In this document: positions 27,786 to 36,447 of the stretch, piece after piece | Layout: each line of letters opens with the position of its first letter | How positions within the stretch are numbered: position 1 is the first letter of the stretch | Origin: Vibrio sp. UBA2441 | Lineage (GTDB): Bacteria > Pseudomonadota > Gammaproteobacteria > Enterobacterales > Vibrionaceae | Length of the DNA stretch: 64,000 nucleotides | Assembly: GCA_002342685.1 (NCBI GenBank) | Contig: DDQN01000014.1 | Span: forward strand, 1-64,000 | Reading direction: 5' to 3' | Program-made: the position numbers and the translations under genes | Notes under the pieces: model-generated | The model's database searches: none | What the model saw: only the letters and a program-made list of their open reading frames with translations | What the model was told of the DNA's origin: nothing

Positions 27786-28903
27786 ACCGATCACTCAATA
27801 TGAATAAGCTTCGGTTCCTATCGAATTATCTGATTTTTCCGTTAATCATTTTTGTTTTGTCAGCTTGTACTGAACCTGCAACTAAAAAATCAATAAGTAA
27901 TGTACTTAACGGAGATCCGGCAGGCTTCTCCCGAGTAATTGTGGGTAAAAAGTTAACTTTCCCTGAAGATCACCTTGCGCATCCGGGCTTTCGTCAGGAG
28001 TGGTGGTACTTAACGGCCAATTTACAAACTGAGAATGGACAGAAGTTAGGGATTCAGTGGACTCAGTTTCGCATAGCACTGTCTGCTTCCAATGAAAATT
28101 CAGATAAAGGTAGTGATTGGGCTACCAATCAAATATATCTTGCTCATACCGCAGTAACGACGGAAAACCTGCATTTAGCTAAGGAGAAATGGTCGCGTCA
28201 GCATGAACAGATTGCCGATGTTTACGACGAGCCATTGACCATAAAACTAGATAACTGGCAATGGCAATCTCAAGAAAATCATTTGTTTCCGGCGCTCCTT
28301 ACGGTGACTACGGAAGATTTTAATTATAGGTTATCTCTTAATAGTCACAGCCCGATACAACTTCAAGGTGATGAGGGATATAGCCGAAAAAGTGCGGATG
28401 CACTTGTTGCTTCTTATTACTATAGCCAGCCTTTCGTAAAAATAAGTGGTGAACTAGAACTTGAAGGTGTGATTCATAGAGTGAGTGGGGAAGGGTGGCT
28501 GGATCGTGAGTGGAGCTCTCAATTTTTGACCGAGTCGCAGCAGGGGTGGGACTGGTTTTCCCTTAAGCTCAATGATGGTTCTGCACTTATGTTGTTTCAA
28601 CTAAGAGCGAGTAGCGCTGCACAACAACCTTTTATTAGTGCACGGCGTATGTATCCCGATGGTCGAGGCCAAAATATAACCTCGTCTAAAATAATAATGA
28701 CGGCGACCGATTTTCAACGTATTAATAGTGATACCTATCCCGTTGCCTGGCACATTGCGATCCCCTCTGAGCAGATAGACATTCAAGTCAATGCACTCAA
28801 CCCCAGTGCAAAGATGCCGCTCTCTATTCCGTATTGGGAAGGCCCCATCCATTTTATAGGTAGCCACACGGGTAGTGGCTACATGGAGCTAACGGGGTAC
28901 TGA
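27782..28903 (+). CDS. AttH-like lipoprotein (CrtC/lipocalin-like hydrolase family)
   Basis: A 373-residue lipoprotein with lipobox LSAC (Cys29). The mature protein shows the AttH/CrtC hallmarks HPGFRQEWWYLTANL (about 62-76), LGIQWTQFRIAL, YSQPFVKISGELEL and GEGWLDREWSS. AttH proteins are described as predicted secreted hydrolases and the CrtC relatives are hydratases; the reaction here is unknown. It is translationally coupled to the permease, so it likely works with the ABC complex at the outer face of a membrane. Confidence 0.85.
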   Translation: MNRSLNMNKLRFLSNYLIFPLIIFVLSACTEPATKKSISNVLNGDPAGFSRVIVGKKLTFPEDHLAHPGFRQEWWYLTANLQTENGQKLGIQWTQFRIALSASNENSDKGSDWATNQIYLAHTAVTTENLHLAKEKWSRQHEQIADVYDEPLTIKLDNWQWQSQENHLFPALLTVTTEDFNYRLSLNSHSPIQLQGDEGYSRKSADALVASYYYSQPFVKISGELELEGVIHRVSGEGWLDREWSSQFLTESQQGWDWFSLKLNDGSALMLFQLRASSAAQQPFISARRMYPDGRGQNITSSKIIMTATDFQRINSDTYPVAWHIAIPSEQIDIQVNALNPSAKMPLSIPYWEGPIHFIGSHTGSGYMELTGY

Positions 28904-28982
28904 CGTTAAAAGCCTGTTTTTCTTACCGATGCAGAGAGTGACTCGTCACTGGCAATAGTGTATATCGCCGGGTGTTGCAGAA

Positions 28983-29026
28983 AGCCTGAAAAGTCGATTA
29001 TCTTTCAGCATTCGACTTTTCAGGCT
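28983..29026. terminator. long perfect hairpin between convergent attH-like and chemoreceptor genes
   Basis: A 15-bp perfect stem AGCCTGAAAAGTCGA / TCGACTTTTCAGGCT with a 14-base loop. T-runs beside it are short on both strands, so terminator function is inferred mainly from position between convergent genes. Confidence 0.55.
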
Positions 29027-29031
29027 GTGCT

Positions 29032-30696
29032 TTACACTGTAAAGCGGCCCACTAATTCAGAAAGCTCTTGGGCTTTGCTGTTCAATTGTTGGCTACCGTC
29101 GCGATTTTGGTTGGCGAGATCCGCTGATTGATTACTTTGATCCGAAATAACTACAACGCGCTGAGATATCTCCTGACCCACTTGACTTTGCTGCTCTGTC
29201 GCAGTGGCAATGAGTGAATTCATATCCATGATAACATTGATAGATTTCTGAATCTGCACTAACGCTTCTGCTGCGGCATTTGCCTCTTCGACAGTTTGAA
29301 CACTTCGGCTTTTACTTTTATCCATGGTATGAACCGCTGCATCAGAGGCGGCTTTTAGCTGCTCAATCATTTTGTGAATTTCTAAGGTGCTTTCTTGAGT
29401 ACGACTGGCCAGTTTGCGTACCTCATCAGCAACGACAGCAAATCCTCGTCCTTGCTCGCCAGCCCGTGCGGCTTCAATAGCTGCATTAAGTGCCAGAAGG
29501 TTAGTTTGTTCAGCAATGTCCTGAATGACTTCCAGGGAGGTGGAGATATTCTGTACGTCACCTTCTAATTGTGAAACGACCTTATTTGCTTCTTCTACAT
29601 CACCAGCAAGGGCTTCAACAGAGTCTGCTGCCGACGTTACAATACGCATTGCTTCACTTGAGTTATCTTCTGCTTGTTTTGCAGACTCAGCAGCTTGGAT
29701 AGCGTTGTTAGAAATTTCATTGGCAGTGGTTGTCATTTCTGTCATCGCCGTTGCAACCTGCTCAGTTTCTTCTCTTTGACCTGAAGCGAGTTCATCTACT
29801 TGGGTTGCACGGCCAGACATATCATTCGTCTCTTCTGCAACTTCGTAGCTCACCTGACTAACACTTTTTACGATGGACTGCAGGCTGCTAACAAATAGAT
29901 TGAAGTTATTGCCGAGCTGATTAAATTCAGGAACAGAAAAATCGGTCATGCGAGCGGTTAAATCTGCATCTCCAGACGCGAATGAGGCGATAGACTTATC
30001 AAACATATTAAGGGGTCGAATGATACTTTGATTGACAATGACGGCAAAAATACCCACAACGACGACAATAACTAAAGTAGTCAGCGCGATGGTAATTAAT
30101 GCTGAATTAGCAAGTTCATTAGATTCAAGTTCCATTTTTGTTACGGTAGCCTCAACATCATCAATATAAAAACCAGTGCCCACAATGAGATCCCATTGAG
30201 AAAAATAAATTGAATAGGATAGCTTGGGTGAAGAGTCCTGTTCCCCAGGTTTAGGAAAATAGTAAGTAGTGTAGCCTCCGCCACTTTTCGCCTGTTTAAT
30301 GATGTCTTGTAACAAAAGAAAGCCATTGACGTCTTTCAGAGTCCAAAAGCTGTCACCCAGTCCTTTTGTGCTTTGTCCCTGAAGATGCCGGATTCCTTTT
30401 GAGTCATAGCCAAATAAGTAACCATTTTGGCCATATTTGATGTTAGATAGCAGAGCAATTGCCTTCTCTCTTGAGGCATTTTTTGTTTTAAGTGGTGTCA
30501 GAACCGTGTTAACAATGTCTAAATAAGATCTCAACTCGTCTTGTTTATTTTGCATCATACTCGCACGAGAAGATTCAATATGGGCACCATTCAGGCCTTG
30601 GAGTTCTGAACGGGTGAAGTACATGGTTCCCAGCGCAATAATCAATAGTGGTAAAATGGCAAGCATGTATAGTCGGGCTTTGATTGTTAAATTCAT
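29032..30696 (-). CDS. methyl-accepting chemotaxis protein, sCache_2 sensor (copy 1)
   Basis: A 554-residue chemoreceptor with TM1 at about 10-28 and a periplasmic single-Cache domain (about 30-190) with YLFGYDSKG, FWTLKDVNGFLLLQDIIKQAKSGGGYTTYYFPKPGE and SQWDLIVGTGFYIDDV. TM2 (about 198-220), HAMP and a long cytoplasmic coiled coil follow. The signalling tip EQTNLLALNAAIEAARAGEQGRGFAVVADEVRKLA is conserved. The C-terminus ends LVGRFTV with no CheR-binding pentapeptide. It is a close tandem paralogue of the next gene upstream. sCache_2 domains often bind small carboxylates; the ligand is unknown. Confidence 0.93.
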   Translation of the reverse strand: MNLTIKARLYMLAILPLLIIALGTMYFTRSELQGLNGAHIESSRASMMQNKQDELRSYLDIVNTVLTPLKTKNASREKAIALLSNIKYGQNGYLFGYDSKGIRHLQGQSTKGLGDSFWTLKDVNGFLLLQDIIKQAKSGGGYTTYYFPKPGEQDSSPKLSYSIYFSQWDLIVGTGFYIDDVEATVTKMELESNELANSALITIALTTLVIVVVVGIFAVIVNQSIIRPLNMFDKSIASFASGDADLTARMTDFSVPEFNQLGNNFNLFVSSLQSIVKSVSQVSYEVAEETNDMSGRATQVDELASGQREETEQVATAMTEMTTTANEISNNAIQAAESAKQAEDNSSEAMRIVTSAADSVEALAGDVEEANKVVSQLEGDVQNISTSLEVIQDIAEQTNLLALNAAIEAARAGEQGRGFAVVADEVRKLASRTQESTLEIHKMIEQLKAASDAAVHTMDKSKSRSVQTVEEANAAAEALVQIQKSINVIMDMNSLIATATEQQSQVGQEISQRVVVISDQSNQSADLANQNRDGSQQLNSKAQELSELVGRFTV

Positions 30697-30910
30697 TCTG
30701 CAATCTCATTCTGCACAGTTCATTATTAATAGTTTAGTCAATAATTGCATAAGGGCTAGGTGAGTGAAAAATCCTGAGTTAAGGCGTTTATAAAGGCGGC
30801 CTACAATTACTCTGGTCAAAGTAACTGAATTTTTCAAAAAAAGACGATATTGCTATTTGTAGGAGTGTGTACAAGGGGCTGGAACGAGCTCTGATACTTG
30901 AATGACTTAA

Positions 30911-30936
30911 GGTGGAAACTTGAGTAAGCTTCCACC
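30911..30936. terminator. hairpin after chemoreceptor copy 2
   Basis: Stem GGTGGAAACTT / AAGCTTCCACC (one mismatch) with a 4-base loop, 15 bases past the stop of the minus-strand copy 2. The T-run is weak. Confidence 0.45.
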
Positions 30937-30951
30937 CTTTACACTGTAAAA

Positions 30952-32616
30952 TTAAATAGTGAAACGTCCAACAAGCTCAGAGAGCTGTTGAGCTTTACCG
31001 TTTAATTGTTTACTGCCACTACGGTTCTTATTAGCTAGGTCTGCCGATTGGTTACTTTTATCAGAGATAACGACAACTCTCTTAGATATTTCGTGTCCAA
31101 CTTGGCTTTGTTCCTCAGTTGCTGTGGCGATGAGGGAGTTCATATCCATAATGATGTTGATTGATTCTTGGATCTGAACCAGTGCCGCTGCAGCTGAATT
31201 TGCTTCTTCAACGGTTTGTACACTACGAGTTTTACTTTGATCCATTGTTTGCACTGCTGCATCGGATGCAGATTTTAGCTGCTCAATCATCTTGTGAATT
31301 TCTAAAGTACTTTCCTGAGTACGACTGGCTAGCTTACGTACTTCATCCGCAACGACGGCAAAACCTCTACCTTGCTCTCCAGCGCGAGCGGCTTCTATTG
31401 CTGCATTTAGAGCGAGCAGGTTGGTTTGTTCCGCAATATCCTGAATCACTTCTAGTGAGGTGGAAATGTTCTTCACATCCCCCTCTAGCTGAGAGACGAC
31501 GTTGCTGGCTTGTTCTACATCACCGGCTAAGGCTTCAACGGAACTAGCCGCAGCAGTGACTATACGCATTGCTTCGGTCGAGTTATCTTCGGCTTGCTTA
31601 GCAGATTCTTCTGCTTGAGTGGCATTGTTTGAAATTTCGTTGGCTGTGGTCGTCATTTCTGTCATTGCGGTTGCAACCTGCTCGGTCTCTTCACGTTGAT
31701 CTGACGCTAATTCATCCACTTGAGCGGCACGATCTGACATATTCGTTGTTTCATCTGCGACTTCTGTACTTACTTGGCTAACGCTTTGCACAATAGATTG
31801 CAGACTGGAAACAAACAGATTGAAGTTATTGCCCAGTTGATTAAATTCAGGAACGTTAAACTCTTCCATTCGAGCGGTCAAATCGGCATCCCCATCAGCA
31901 AAAGAAGCAATAGATCGGTCAAATGTGTTGAGAGGTCGAATAATGCTTTGGTTTACCATGACTGCAAATAAACCAACAATGATAACGATAACCAGAGTGG
32001 CTATCGCGATAGTAATTATTGCAGAATCGGCTAGTTCCTGAGACTCTAGTTTCATCGCAGCTAGTGTTGAATCAACATCATCAATATAGAAACCAGTACC
32101 GACAACAAGATCCCACTGAGAAAAGTATAATGAGTAAGCAAGCTTAGGTGAGGGCTTTTCTTCGCCTGGTTTAGGAAAGTAATAGGTTGTGTAACCACCG
32201 CCACTTTTGCCTTGCTTGATTATGTCCTGAATTAGTAAGAACCCGTTTACGTCTTTTAATGTCCAATAGTTCGTTCCCAAACCTTTAGAGCTTTGGCCAA
32301 GTAGAACTCGGACCCCTTTGCTGTTATAACCAAAGAAATAACCGCTGGCTCCGAATTTGATGTTGGATAACTCACTAATGACTTCTTCCCGGGATGCGTT
32401 TTTCTTTTTCAACGGGGTGAGAACAGTATCTACAATATCAAGATAAGATTTTAGCTCTTGTTGCTTAGACTCCATCATGTTGTTTCGAGCTGAAGACATG
32501 TGTGCACTATTGAGCCCTTGAAGCTCATTGTTGGTAAAATACATCGTTCCGGCCGCGATAATAATCAGAGGCAGAATGGCTAATATGTACAATCTTGCTT
32601 TGATGGTTAAATTCAT
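30952..32616 (-). CDS. methyl-accepting chemotaxis protein, sCache_2 sensor (copy 2)
   Basis: A 554-residue receptor with the same domain order and the same length as the neighbouring copy 1. The N-terminus MNLTIKARLY and the signalling tip are identical and the adaptation helices nearly so. Differences concentrate in the Cache domain, for example ASGYFFGYNSKGVRVLLGQSS against NGYLFGYDSKGIRHLQGQST. I use the ATG that aligns with the paralogue; an upstream in-frame TTG would add 11 residues with no support. The pair comes from a tandem duplication, and divergence of the sensor suggests a shifted ligand range. Confidence 0.93.
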   Translation of the reverse strand: MNLTIKARLYILAILPLIIIAAGTMYFTNNELQGLNSAHMSSARNNMMESKQQELKSYLDIVDTVLTPLKKKNASREEVISELSNIKFGASGYFFGYNSKGVRVLLGQSSKGLGTNYWTLKDVNGFLLIQDIIKQGKSGGGYTTYYFPKPGEEKPSPKLAYSLYFSQWDLVVGTGFYIDDVDSTLAAMKLESQELADSAIITIAIATLVIVIIVGLFAVMVNQSIIRPLNTFDRSIASFADGDADLTARMEEFNVPEFNQLGNNFNLFVSSLQSIVQSVSQVSTEVADETTNMSDRAAQVDELASDQREETEQVATAMTEMTTTANEISNNATQAEESAKQAEDNSTEAMRIVTAAASSVEALAGDVEQASNVVSQLEGDVKNISTSLEVIQDIAEQTNLLALNAAIEAARAGEQGRGFAVVADEVRKLASRTQESTLEIHKMIEQLKSASDAAVQTMDQSKTRSVQTVEEANSAAAALVQIQESINIIMDMNSLIATATEEQSQVGHEISKRVVVISDKSNQSADLANKNRSGSKQLNGKAQQLSELVGRFTI

Positions 32617-32889
32617 GGTTTCATATCCAGGTAATACGGCTTTTAACAAACCGTTAAGAAAAAACAGGAAGACGTTTTTTTGTTAGTAATTATAGTTTTA
32701 ATAATAATAGATCATATATCGACCAGCTGAATGGATACTTTACCTAATTGTGTACATTTGTAAATTAGATGGAAGAAAACAATAATAACTTTACTTTTCG
32801 ACACTTAATTGGAAAAAAGTGCATTTAGTGATTTTAATTGCTTCCATTTGATGGTAGATATGTCCTGCAAATAGATAAGGTGAATATTC

Positions 32890-33246
32890 ATGAGCAACAG
32901 TAAAGAGATTCAGCAACTAAATAATCGTCTGGATAAGTATAAACATAAGTTAGATGCGGCCGTATCCAGAAGAGATCAGCCCGTCATTAACCAGTTTGAG
33001 AAAGAGATTGAATCTCTAAACAAAAAGGTCAAACAGCTTAAACACAAGCAACAGTTTGACCTGAATAAAGAGCGTAAAGCACTTCTTGATATGCCATTTC
33101 AACGTGGATTAACCAAAGAAGAGCAGGCGGATCTGGGTAAACTGAAGAAAAGAGTGAAAGGCCTTGTTGTTGTGCACCCGCTGACAAAACTAGGTAAAGA
33201 ACTACGTTTAGAAGTGATCACAGGGTTTGCCGCGAAAGAGTTTTAA
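32890..33246 (+). CDS. yibL: YibL family ribosome-associated protein
   Basis: A 118-residue basic, helical protein matching E. coli YibL from memory: the N-terminal half is a coiled coil (about 5-60), and the C-terminal half has the conserved MPFQRGLTKEEQADLGKLKKRVKGLVVVHPLTKLG block (about 68-102). YibL has been found with ribosomal particles in E. coli; its exact role is unclear. AAGGTG 8 bases upstream supports the start. It is a single-gene unit with its own terminator. Confidence 0.92.
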   Translation: MSNSKEIQQLNNRLDKYKHKLDAAVSRRDQPVINQFEKEIESLNKKVKQLKHKQQFDLNKERKALLDMPFQRGLTKEEQADLGKLKKRVKGLVVVHPLTKLGKELRLEVITGFAAKEF

Positions 33247-33263
33247 GCGACTTATCCTTGGTG

Positions 33264-33295
33264 AAAAAAGCAGCATTATTTAGCTGCTTTTTTTG
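33264..33295 (+). terminator. intrinsic terminator of yibL
   Basis: Stem AAAAAAGCAGC / GCTGCTTTTTT with an 8-base loop and a T7 tail. Confidence 0.9.
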
Positions 33296-33377
33296 TGCCT
33301 GAAAGGCAGAAATATTCAATCGTGGGGTCGATTTATACTGAAACCATTGCCTTGATCATCGTTGCGGGAAAACGTGG

Positions 33378-34244
33378 TTAATATGCCCTAATTCCAAAGC
33401 GTCTGAGTTCCTTGGGTAAGATAGTGTCCAATTGATCGACATCTTCTCTTTCAATCTCGATAAGATGAAATCCATATTTCAGGTATACGGCGCGCTTTTC
33501 AATTTTCGTTTTTTCTGAAGTTGTACCTGTGTCACTTCCCCAAAATTGAATATAAACTCGCCCTTTTGGCAGATAAAAGTTGCTATATACCATTTCTTCA
33601 ATAGGCAATTTTCGTTCATACGCATGAACTAGCCCCGCCATATAAAGCCAGTTATCGATTAACATTTCGCCTTTGGAGCGAACATAATGGCCGTCTGATG
33701 TCCTATGTTTTGCCGCGAATTTTTGTTGAAAACTAGAAAAGGATTTATCGGTTGAGTGGGAATCTGAATCCGCCCCTAAAAATTCGCGAATGGAATTCCT
33801 AAAATTATGATTTTTTAAAATACTATCATGCCATAGGGTATATAGGCTGGATGAATTTTTTTCTTCGCGCTGTTCTCCCCCGGCACGTAAACCAAGGTCG
33901 GTGATATGCCACCCGTCGTCTTCTCGACTAATCCAGCCTAATTCGTTGAGAATTTGGTTGATTTTCTTGGCATTTAGCTTATTCAGTTCGCCAATCTGAG
34001 TTGCGGTTAATCGCTTTCCCGCGCTGCTATTGTTATCAATTATTAGGTTGTTAGGCCAGACTATAAAAGAACCATACTCTGGATGCTCGGCATATTCGCC
34101 ACCAAATTTTTCACCAATAGTCGTAAGCATCCATTTGCTTTCATGACGAACAATATACCCAAATTGGTTTAATTCCTTAAACAGAGATTTTGCTTGTGTG
34201 CCTTTTTGTTTAGCTAACGCAGTTGTGGAGATTTTATCGGACAT
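33378..34244 (-). CDS. tandem winged-helix protein with a PD-(D/E)XK-like domain lacking key acids
   Basis: The 288 residues hold two winged-helix-like repeats (about 6-65 and 78-125; compare KWMLTTIGEKFGGE with GWHITDLGLRAGGE). A C-terminal domain (about 175-285) has the layout of a PD-(D/E)XK nuclease: SKGEMLIDNWLYMAGLVHAYERKL, then YSNFYLPKGRVYIQFWG, then KAVYLK-like RAVYLKYGFHLIEIE. Family members that I recall have SDF and YIEFWG; here the positions are N222 and Q233, so both metal-binding acids are amides. Homologues in Vibrio are often misnamed glycerol kinase. A single gene; binding without cleavage is a reasonable inference. Confidence 0.75.
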   Translation of the reverse strand: MSDKISTTALAKQKGTQAKSLFKELNQFGYIVRHESKWMLTTIGEKFGGEYAEHPEYGSFIVWPNNLIIDNNSSAGKRLTATQIGELNKLNAKKINQILNELGWISREDDGWHITDLGLRAGGEQREEKNSSSLYTLWHDSILKNHNFRNSIREFLGADSDSHSTDKSFSSFQQKFAAKHRTSDGHYVRSKGEMLIDNWLYMAGLVHAYERKLPIEEMVYSNFYLPKGRVYIQFWGSDTGTTSEKTKIEKRAVYLKYGFHLIEIEREDVDQLDTILPKELRRFGIRAY

Positions 34245-34441
34245 AAGTCATTGCTCTGGTGGTTTGGTTTTAGGTTGCGATACATTTAACTTATCACAGC
34301 TAACCTGGTCAAAGAAGCTGTGTAGAAAACGGTGCTTGAATTTGCTCCGAACCTTTAGCCAGTTTTTTCATATATATTGGAAAACTGTGCAACTCATATC
34401 CATACTTACTATGTGTTTACTATAGAGAGTTGGAGCTTATT

Positions 34442-34693
34442 ATGAAAAACGAGCTGGATCCAAGCAAAGTACTAAGAGCTTACGAAACGGTGATGGATAA
34501 CGGAACTCCAACGGAACACGGTAAAATGTATGAGGGTGTTGAAGCCTACTCTGACTACGATGGCTACAATGTGTTTATGCGTGGGAACGGTGTTGAGTTG
34601 GCCATAGGTTTTCATAATACCTATCATCTTGAATATGATCAGGAACACCTTCGAGACAGTTTTTTGAAGAAAGTAGAAGCGCTTAGCAAGTAA
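34442..34693 (+). CDS. DUF3081 family small protein
   Basis: An 83-residue soluble protein, MKNELDPSKVLRAYETVMDNG..., with the DUF3081 pattern: H-G-K-x-Y-E-G followed by YSDYDGYNVFMRGNGVELAIGFHNTYHLEYDQ. GGAG lies 9 bases before the chosen ATG; an upstream in-frame start adds four residues without support. It is convergent with nhaD with only 27 bases between them. Function unknown. Confidence 0.75.
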   Translation: MKNELDPSKVLRAYETVMDNGTPTEHGKMYEGVEAYSDYDGYNVFMRGNGVELAIGFHNTYHLEYDQEHLRDSFLKKVEALSK

Positions 34694-34720
34694 ACGCTTC
34701 GTGTTCTGCTTGAGTGCCAA

Positions 34721-36163
34721 TTAATAAAAAGCGGCATAATTGATCATAAGGTGGATGCCTATACTTGTCGCATAACCTAGTGCGATAACAGGCATCCATT
34801 TAAGATGTCCAAAGAAAGTATATTTACCATGAGCTGCTCCCATCAATGCGACGCCTGCAGCAGAACCAATGGACAATAAACTCCCTCCGACACCGGCCGT
34901 TAATGTAACCAACAACCAATTTCCTTGCGACATTTCAGGCTGCATCGTTAACACGGCAAACATAACGGGAATGTTATCTACTATTGCTGAAAGCACACCG
35001 ACAACAACGTTAGCCCAGATAGGATTCCACTGTGTATATAAGACCTCAGAAACCATATTTAGGTAACCTAATAAACTTAACCCACCAACGCACATAACGA
35101 CGCCATAAAAGAACAACAATGTGTCCCACTCGGCATGAGAGACTCGCCTGAATACATCAAATGGGATAATAGAGCCCAAACGTTTAAGTGCCGCTTCATC
35201 ATGAGCTGCTATGGCCTTAGCTCTTTTACGAGCAAGAGAGGCGGGCAATGTTTTTCTTAAGAAGTAACCAAAGAATTGTAGATAAGCCAAGCCCATCATC
35301 ATTCCAATCACGGGTGGAAAGTGTAGGACTCCATGAAAGCCTACGGCCGTCATGATTGTGAGCAAAAACAGAGCAACGATGCGCTTTCCGCCGCGTTTCA
35401 TTTCTACAAATTCATGTATGGCTTCTGGCTGGTCTGTTGGAACGAAAAATGACATTATAATTGCGGGAATAATATAATTGGCAACCGAAGGCAAGAACAA
35501 AGTAAGAAACTCTGAAAAAGAGACTAGGCCTGCTTGCCAGACCATTAAAGTGGTGATGTCTCCAAATGGACTAAATGCCCCGCCAGCATTTGCTGCCACA
35601 ACGATATTTATACAGGCAAGGTTGATAAATTTTGCATTATTTCCGCCCACTTTTAATACGACCGCACACATCAATAAGGCTGTCGTTAAGTTATCGGCTA
35701 TTGGAGAGATAAAAAATGAAAGTATCCCGGTTATCCAAAACAGTGAACGGAGATTAAACCCTTTCCCGACCATCCAGGCGCGCAGGCAGTCAAAAATGCG
35801 CCTCTCCTCCATGGCACTTATGTATGTCATGGCGACCAGTAAGAAAAGCAGCAGTTCAGCGTATTCAAGCAGATTGTGCTCTATGGCTTGTTTGGCATAT
35901 TCAGTTTGACCGTGTTGTTGGTACACATAACCAATCATTATCCATATTAATCCGGCAGCAAGGAGAACAGGTTTAGACTTTCGAAGTTTCAAGTATTCTT
36001 CGGCCATCACTAGGCTGTAAGCAAGAGCGAAGATAATCAGAGAAGCGTAGCCTATACTTGATTGAGTGAGTCCTTCTATCGGTTGCCCGTTTCCTGATGA
36101 TGCCAATGCCGGAATCGATAGAAAGCTTAATAGCAAAGCCAGAATCTGTGGAGTTTTCTTCAT
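34721..36163 (-). CDS. nhaD: NhaD-type sodium/proton antiporter
   Basis: A 480-residue inner-membrane Na+(Li+)/H+ antiporter of the IT superfamily, active at alkaline pH in Vibrio. A signal-like first helix (MKKTPQILALLLSFLSIPALASSG) is followed by about 12 TM helices. Conserved NhaD segments include SFFISPIADNLTTALLMCAVVLKVGG, NIVVAANAGGAFSPFGDITTLMVW, VVGVLSAIVDNIPVMFAVL and TAGVGGSLLSIGSAAGVALMGAAHGKYTFFGHLKWMP. A single-gene unit, divergent from the diguanylate cyclase at 36448. Confidence 0.95.
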   Translation of the reverse strand: MKKTPQILALLLSFLSIPALASSGNGQPIEGLTQSSIGYASLIIFALAYSLVMAEEYLKLRKSKPVLLAAGLIWIMIGYVYQQHGQTEYAKQAIEHNLLEYAELLLFLLVAMTYISAMEERRIFDCLRAWMVGKGFNLRSLFWITGILSFFISPIADNLTTALLMCAVVLKVGGNNAKFINLACINIVVAANAGGAFSPFGDITTLMVWQAGLVSFSEFLTLFLPSVANYIIPAIIMSFFVPTDQPEAIHEFVEMKRGGKRIVALFLLTIMTAVGFHGVLHFPPVIGMMMGLAYLQFFGYFLRKTLPASLARKRAKAIAAHDEAALKRLGSIIPFDVFRRVSHAEWDTLLFFYGVVMCVGGLSLLGYLNMVSEVLYTQWNPIWANVVVGVLSAIVDNIPVMFAVLTMQPEMSQGNWLLVTLTAGVGGSLLSIGSAAGVALMGAAHGKYTFFGHLKWMPVIALGYATSIGIHLMINYAAFY

Positions 36164-36447
36164 AAAGTTTTCATTCCTTCGAAAAATTTAAGTTAAAACT
36201 ATTTTAGTAAATCAGTTACATAAGAAATGTGAGGAACAACATAGTCACCAAATAAAGGTGATAAAATTTTAGATTGGGTTGTTGGCTATGAAAGCCTTTT
36301 TCAATTTCTTTGGCTATTAGAGCTATCATGGGTGAGTGATTTATCCGCAAAGTTTAAACTGTCATTTTATTAGTGTCAGAGTATAAGTAGAGCAGATTTT
36401 TCGCTATTCTGTAAGTTGAATGTTAATTAATGTAATGAGCCTAGTGG

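Noticed and set aside
31161..31547. 128-codon plus-strand reading frame
   Set aside because: Antisense to the conserved signalling region of chemoreceptor copy 2; Leu/Gln/Arg-rich shadow.
35478..35909. 143-codon plus-strand reading frame
   Set aside because: Antisense to nhaD, whose membrane segments and family motifs are certain.
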